Source: Verrucomicrobiales bacterium (GTDB lineage: Bacteria > Verrucomicrobiota > Verrucomicrobiia > Limisphaerales > Palsa-1400). Taken from it: a stretch of DNA of 8,190 nucleotides. The position numbers were made by a program, and so were the translations under genes. The stretch spans positions 1 through 8,190 of the forward strand of contig JAQGOW010000107.1 in NCBI GenBank assembly GCA_028293405.1, given 5' to 3'. Shown piece after piece: positions 4,877 to 8,190 of the stretch. How positions within the stretch are numbered: position 1 is the stretch's first letter; every line of letters begins with the position of its first letter. The notes below the pieces were generated by a model. It did no database searches, was not told the origin of the DNA, and saw only the letters and a list, made by a program, of their open reading frames with translations.

Positions 4877-7456
4877 TTAAAGCCAGCTATTGCCGGGAAA
4901 CTTTTTCTGCAATGTCGATTTCAGCTTCGGATAGGTGTTCGCTTTGAAAGCGGGCCAGTTGAAGGTTGAGTCGATTCGTTTGCCGTCCGGTGAGCAGAGC
5001 CAAAGCTTCACCGGCACCGCGCCTTCACAAATGTGCGGGTGGTCTTTCATTGGAAAGCACTCGGTGATTTTGACCTGTAGCTCTGGTGAATTGGGGTCGC
5101 CGTCGTCGTCGCGCGCCTGGTCGGGGTAGAGCAGTTTGAGTTTGCGACCGTCATGCCAGGTGATAGTCAGCGGCGCGAGTTCGTTGAGCCAGTCGAGTTT
5201 GTCTTTGCCGAATTGGGAGACGATCGCGTCGCGCAACTGGGCGGCTTGTGCCTCTTTGACGAGCGTCATGCCTGCGAACGCGCGGGCGAGCGCGTCGGTG
5301 ATGGCTTTGTCGTCGAACGCCGGCAATTCCAAATCCGGCATTGCCGCCGCTACGAGATTGACGCGCGCCATGAACTGTTTGATCTCGTGATTGAGCTGCG
5401 GCAGTTCGAAATTCTTTTGGGCGTAAGCGTCGGCGAGGCAGCGACCCGAGGCGGCGGGTTCGATTTCCTTTTGGTGCTCGTGATGGATGACGAGGTCGTG
5501 GAAGCGAATGAGTTTGATCGCCGCGACTCGTTTGTGTGTGCGGTCGAAAATGTGTTCGATGCGCGTGGTGATTTGTTCGGCGAATATTTCCTCGATCCAC
5601 TCACGCTTCACGGCGGTGGCGAGGCCGAGCAAGGTCATATTGCCGGTGCGACCGCTCACTTCGCGAAGGCTGGCGACAACGAGCAGTGGCGATTGTTGCA
5701 CGACGCTTTCGCGCATGAGCGTTCCGGAGCGACCTTCGGTGAGATCGCAATCGAGCGTGCCTTGATCGCGTCGTTTGCAAAGTTGATCGATGAAACCCGC
5801 GGTGATGCAGCGGAGCAGGGGATCGCCGGGCGGCGGCGCTTCGACCGAAACGTCGACGGCATCGGTTTTGGGACGAAGCGATTGTGCGAGGCGTAGAATC
5901 TGTTCGAACGTCTCATACACTTGCCTGGCAATTTGCGCGTGAATGCCATAGCGACGACAACGATCGACGCTGAAGCCGTTGTTCTTGGCGAACTGCCACG
6001 CGCGGATGAGTGTGTAGAAATCGGAATCGTCGCTGGCCTCGAACAGCTCGCGCGCTTCGGCGATGTGTTTGTCGTCGCGGCTGAGGCGCACCAATAGATC
6101 GCGTCCGCTCACGAGTGCGGCGCAAAGTGCGGCGGCGGGGATGCATTTTTGTTTAGCCGCCTCGACGAGCATACGCGAATAACGCGGGTGCATCGGCAGA
6201 CGCAACATTTGCCGGCCGATGGGAGTTAGGTCAGAGGGCGCGTCGTTATTGGAAACCGATAACGCGCCTAAGGTGCGGAGCAGATTTTCGGCGCGTTCGA
6301 CGGCTTGTAATTCGGGGCGGTCGAGCCAATCGAATTGGGCGGCGTTTTTGATCCCAAGCGAGTGCAGGAGCAAAACGGTTTCGGCCAAATCGCTGCGCTG
6401 AATTTCAGGTGTGTTGCGTTCGGGTCGGTTTAAGTGCGCGCTCTCGGTCCAAAGGCGATGGCACGTGCCGGGCGCAGTTCGTCCGGCGCGACCGGCGCGT
6501 TGATCGGCGGACGCACGGCTGATGGGCTCGAGAAAAAGTGTGCTGATGCCGCGTTCGGAATCGTAACGCGCGACGCGCGCCAGGCCGCTGTCGACGACGT
6601 GTCGGATGCCGTCGATCGTGACGGAGGTTTCGGCGACGTTGGTTGAGACGATGACTTTGCGCAGTGGATTCGGCGCAAACGCCATGTCCTGCTCGTCCGG
6701 TTGCAACTCGCCATGCAGAGGCATTAGCGCAAGTCGTTCACCGGCTTTGATCGAGCGACATGCGCCGATCGTTTGGTTGATCTCGGCCATGCCCGGCATG
6801 AAAACGAGGATGTCTCCGACCTCGCCGGCGTTGAGGATGCGTTCGACCTCATTGGCGGCTTGCTCGGTGATTGGGCGTTCATCCGGCATGTCGAGGTGTT
6901 CGATTTGCACCGGATACGAACGGCCTTCGGACACGAGAATCGGGCAGCCATCGAGATATTTGGCGACTGGCTCGGCATCGAGTGTTGCCGACATGACGCC
7001 GATTTTCAGATCAGGCCGATGCAGTTTTTGAATCTGTTTGGCGAGAGCCAGTGCGACGTCGCTCAACAAATTGCGTTCGTGAAATTCGTCAAAAAGAATG
7101 ATGCCGATGTCGGTCAGCTTGGGGTCGTCCTGCAGCCAACGGAGGAGAATACCTTCCGTGACAAAACAGATGCGGGTGCCGAGGCTGGTGTGATCGTCGA
7201 ATCGGATTTGATAACCGACTTCGCCGCCAAGTTTTACTTTGCGTTCCCAGGCAACGCGCGCGGCGACGGTTCGTGCCGCGACTCGGCGCGGTTGGAGAAC
7301 GACGATGCGTTTGTTTCCGGCAAGGCCGGCGTCCAACAACATTTGTGGGACCTGGGTGGTTTTGCCAGAGCCGGTCGGTGCGACCAACACGAGTCGGTTT
7401 TGGGCACGAAGCGAATCGACTATTTGCGAATGGATCTGCCAGATCGGAAGTGCCAT
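4877..7456 (-). CDS. hrpB: ATP-dependent RNA helicase HrpB (DEAH family)
   Basis: An 859-aa protein, ATG at 7456, TAA at 4879-4877; an in-frame stop four codons upstream of the ATG fixes the start. All superfamily-2 DEAH helicase motifs are present: Walker A APTGSGKTT (26-34), motif Ia LQPRRVAAR (54-62), TEG (100-102), motif II DEFH (123-126), motif III SAT (156-158), FMPG (219-222), motif V STNVAETSVT (271-280) and motif VI SADQRAGRAGR (316-326). DEFH in place of DEAH is typical of HrpB. The C-terminus, from about residue 755, resembles the HrpB C-terminal domain (LAPLTITWHDG, ITECF, GAVPVKLWLCSPDGK, YPKLKSTLQKKFPGNSW). It is somewhat longer than the ~809 aa of E. coli HrpB and far shorter than HrpA. 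It is cytoplasmic and uses ATP to remodel RNA; its physiological role is poorly defined in bacteria. It starts 41 bp after the TMEM14-like gene. Confidence 0.95.
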   Translation of the reverse strand: MALPIWQIHSQIVDSLRAQNRLVLVAPTGSGKTTQVPQMLLDAGLAGNKRIVVLQPRRVAARTVAARVAWERKVKLGGEVGYQIRFDDHTSLGTRICFVTEGILLRWLQDDPKLTDIGIILFDEFHERNLLSDVALALAKQIQKLHRPDLKIGVMSATLDAEPVAKYLDGCPILVSEGRSYPVQIEHLDMPDERPITEQAANEVERILNAGEVGDILVFMPGMAEINQTIGACRSIKAGERLALMPLHGELQPDEQDMAFAPNPLRKVIVSTNVAETSVTIDGIRHVVDSGLARVARYDSERGISTLFLEPISRASADQRAGRAGRTAPGTCHRLWTESAHLNRPERNTPEIQRSDLAETVLLLHSLGIKNAAQFDWLDRPELQAVERAENLLRTLGALSVSNNDAPSDLTPIGRQMLRLPMHPRYSRMLVEAAKQKCIPAAALCAALVSGRDLLVRLSRDDKHIAEARELFEASDDSDFYTLIRAWQFAKNNGFSVDRCRRYGIHAQIARQVYETFEQILRLAQSLRPKTDAVDVSVEAPPPGDPLLRCITAGFIDQLCKRRDQGTLDCDLTEGRSGTLMRESVVQQSPLLVVASLREVSGRTGNMTLLGLATAVKREWIEEIFAEQITTRIEHIFDRTHKRVAAIKLIRFHDLVIHHEHQKEIEPAASGRCLADAYAQKNFELPQLNHEIKQFMARVNLVAAAMPDLELPAFDDKAITDALARAFAGMTLVKEAQAAQLRDAIVSQFGKDKLDWLNELAPLTITWHDGRKLKLLYPDQARDDDGDPNSPELQVKITECFPMKDHPHICEGAVPVKLWLCSPDGKRIDSTFNWPAFKANTYPKLKSTLQKKFPGNSWL

Positions 7457-7494
7457 TGACGAAGCCTAATCTTGAAATGCGACTAGTGCAGATT

Positions 7495-7511
7495 CTGCTA
7501 AGACTTAGCAG
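7495..7511. other. 17-bp dyad over the TMEM14 stop codon
   Basis: CTGCTAAG-A-CTTAGCAG is a perfect 8-bp dyad with a 1-nt centre, so an RNA hairpin would have 7 bp and a 3-nt loop. It spans the TAG stop of the TMEM14-like gene. No T-run follows on the minus strand, so it is unlikely to be a strong terminator. It may be a modest stability or translation-coupling element between this gene and hrpB, or chance. Confidence 0.5.
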
Positions 7512-7791
7512 TGATCAGCAAAATGAGCACGACGATCGAAGCGACAAGCATCATGCCAGAGGGCATGACCTTTTTAGTGCGCATAAAGCGCGCCGCGAAA
7601 ACGACGAGGACGATGCCAACGACGATTTCGGCAATGTAGGCCGGCGTGATTTTGCCGAGCGCAACGAGCGCGAGGATGACGGCGAAAATCGTGGAAGTGA
7701 TGAGCGAAATCTTGCTCTTACCTTTGATGAAACCCATGAGACCGCCGATGACGAGCAGCGCGACGTAAATCCAAATGACAGTATTGAACAT
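7498..7791 (-). CDS. TMEM14-family small membrane protein
   Basis: A 97-aa integral membrane protein, ATG at 7791, TAG at 7500-7498. The frame can be extended to 7830 (110 aa), but the extra 13 residues (MLGCAPRLGKLTG) are unlike the family, which begins close to the first helix, so the inner ATG is preferred. Four hydrophobic segments lie at about 3-22, 30-46, 52-68 and 79-94. TMEM14 (Tmemb_14) hallmarks are visible: Y9..L..GGLMGFIKGKSKISL (16-30) and RFMRTKKVMPSGMMLVAS (68-85). Bacterial and plant members have been linked to fatty-acid or small-molecule export, but the role here is unproven. It is the first gene of a possible minus-strand unit with hrpB (41 bp gap). No confident promoter was found upstream; TATTAT on the minus strand at 7858-7853 is a weak -10 candidate with no matching -35. 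Confidence 0.82.
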   Translation of the reverse strand: MFNTVIWIYVALLVIGGLMGFIKGKSKISLITSTIFAVILALVALGKITPAYIAEIVVGIVLVVFAARFMRTKKVMPSGMMLVASIVVLILLITAKS

Positions 7792-7935
7792 CCCAGTAAG
7801 TTTCCCTAAGCGCGGTGCGCAGCCAAGCATGGATTTTAATTCAATTCAGTTGATAATACGTCTTGCAGGAACACACGTTTCAGCCGCATACTTACAGCAC
7901 ACGTTGAGCACAAATCTGCTGAAACACTCAGCCAG

Positions 7936-7963
7936 TTGAATAGCGACAATGGTTGGTTATACT
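7936..7963 (+). promoter_or_regulatory. Sigma70-type promoter for tRNA-Arg
   Basis: TTGAAT (7936-7941, 4 of 6 to consensus) and TATACT (7958-7963, 5 of 6) are separated by 16 bp. Transcription would start near 7969-7971, only a few bases before the tRNA 5' end at 7973. The fit to the tRNA gene makes the call credible, though it has not been tested. Confidence 0.65.
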
Positions 7964-7972
7964 TTTTACGCT

Positions 7973-8049
7973 GCGCGCGTAGCTCAATTGGATAGAGTGA
8001 CGGCCTCCGAAGCCGCAGGTTGTGGGTTCAACTCCCGCCACGCGCACCA
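7973..8049 (+). tRNA. tRNA-Arg, anticodon CCG
   Basis: A full cloverleaf of 77 nt with encoded CCA (8047-8049). It has acceptor arms GCGCGCG (7973-7979) and CACGCGC (8039-8045), a D-stem GCTC/GAGT, an anticodon stem 8000-8004/8012-8016 and the loop CTCCGAA with anticodon CCG at 8007-8009. The variable loop is AGGTT, the T-stem GTGGG/CCCGC and the T-loop TTCAACT. It would read the arginine codon CGG. Two A-C oppositions weaken the helices: C6-A67 in the acceptor (7978/8040) and A27-C43 in the anticodon stem (8000/8016). G10-U25 and U50-G64 wobbles are also present. All invariant positions (T8, A14-region, G18G19, T33, TTC) are intact, so it is probably functional. Confidence 0.93.
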
Positions 8050-8055
8050 TTAGAT

Positions 8056-8190
8056 ATGGAGAGAAAATTTTACAGCCCAAATCAAGAGACAACTCATGTG
8101 CTCTCAGCGGAGCAGACGACGGATACTGTCTTGATGCTGGAGGATGAGGGAGAACTGACTGAAGCGTTAAAGATTTATTTGGAATCAAAC
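8056..8190 (+). CDS. 5' end of unidentified gene, runs off the window
   Basis: An open frame from ATG 8056 to the right edge encodes 45 residues with no stop (begins MERKFYSPN; ends LTEALKIYLESN). The sequence is acidic, and its last part (DEGELTEALKIYLE) has the look of an amphipathic helix of the tetratricopeptide type, but one helix is too little to assign a family. The ATG is only 6 nt past the tRNA CCA and has no Shine-Dalgarno sequence. The true start may instead be ATG 8134 (codon 27), or the frame may be fortuitous. If real, it would be read through from the tRNA-Arg promoter or from one not visible here. Confidence 0.42.
   Translation, partial: MERKFYSPNQETTHVLSAEQTTDTVLMLEDEGELTEALKIYLESN

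Noticed and set aside
5153..5896. Plus-strand 247-codon frame inside hrpB (and a 228-codon one at 6773-7459)
   Set aside because: Both lie opposite a complete, motif-rich HrpB reading frame and show no domain; they are antisense shadows.
7928..8188. Minus-strand 86-codon frame containing VRVAGVEPTTCGFGGRHS
   Set aside because: It is the antisense translation of the tRNA-Arg gene, a well-known kind of spurious protein in databases; it has no other support.
8050..8190. Integrative element inserted at the tRNA-Arg 3' end
   Set aside because: No integrase, no repeat of the tRNA 3' end and too little downstream sequence; it cannot be supported from this window.

Overview
This window reads as a chromosomal segment from a Verrucomicrobiota bacterium, most likely of the Pedosphaera/Limisphaerales type. 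That placement is inference from three kinds of protein. The first is a prepilin-like protein with the H-X9-DG motif. The second is a pair of secreted proteins ending in a short 'FYR[VL]' module. The third is a secreted cupredoxin-plus-repeat protein. No rRNA or other phylogenetic marker is present to settle it.

Left part, plus strand (1-3222): the 3' part of a type II secretion/prepilin-like H-X9-DG gene runs in from the left edge and ends at a textbook intrinsic terminator (770-803). Two separate secreted-protein genes follow. The first (869-1768) is a 299-aa propeller-like protein of unknown function. The second (1861-3222) is a 453-aa modular protein. It has a signal peptide, a cupredoxin fold that has lost most of its copper ligands, two tandem 131-residue six-cysteine repeats and a C-terminal FYRV module.

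Middle (3223-3627): about 400 bp between convergent genes with no credible gene. It is packed with short repeats and dyads: a 10-bp direct duplication, a compound hairpin, a perfect 24-bp palindrome surrounded by further TGGGACG copies, and a degenerate 10-bp-period tandem array. It is the least explained part of the window and looks like a REP/MITE-like or structured repeat element.

Right part, minus strand (7791 back to 3628): three genes in the same direction with gaps of 41 and 64 bp, possibly one transcript. They encode a TMEM14-family small membrane protein, the DEAH-type helicase HrpB (859 aa, complete motif set) and a secreted NBR1-Ig-like plus Amidase_6-type cysteine hydrolase. No functional link between the three is evident.

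Right edge, plus strand: a tRNA-Arg (anticodon CCG) with a good promoter immediately upstream, then the first 45 codons of an unidentified gene that runs off the window. Nothing here is a recognisable defence island, prophage, CRISPR array or biosynthetic cluster. The items most worth follow-up are the repeat-rich intergenic block and the modular secreted proteins.
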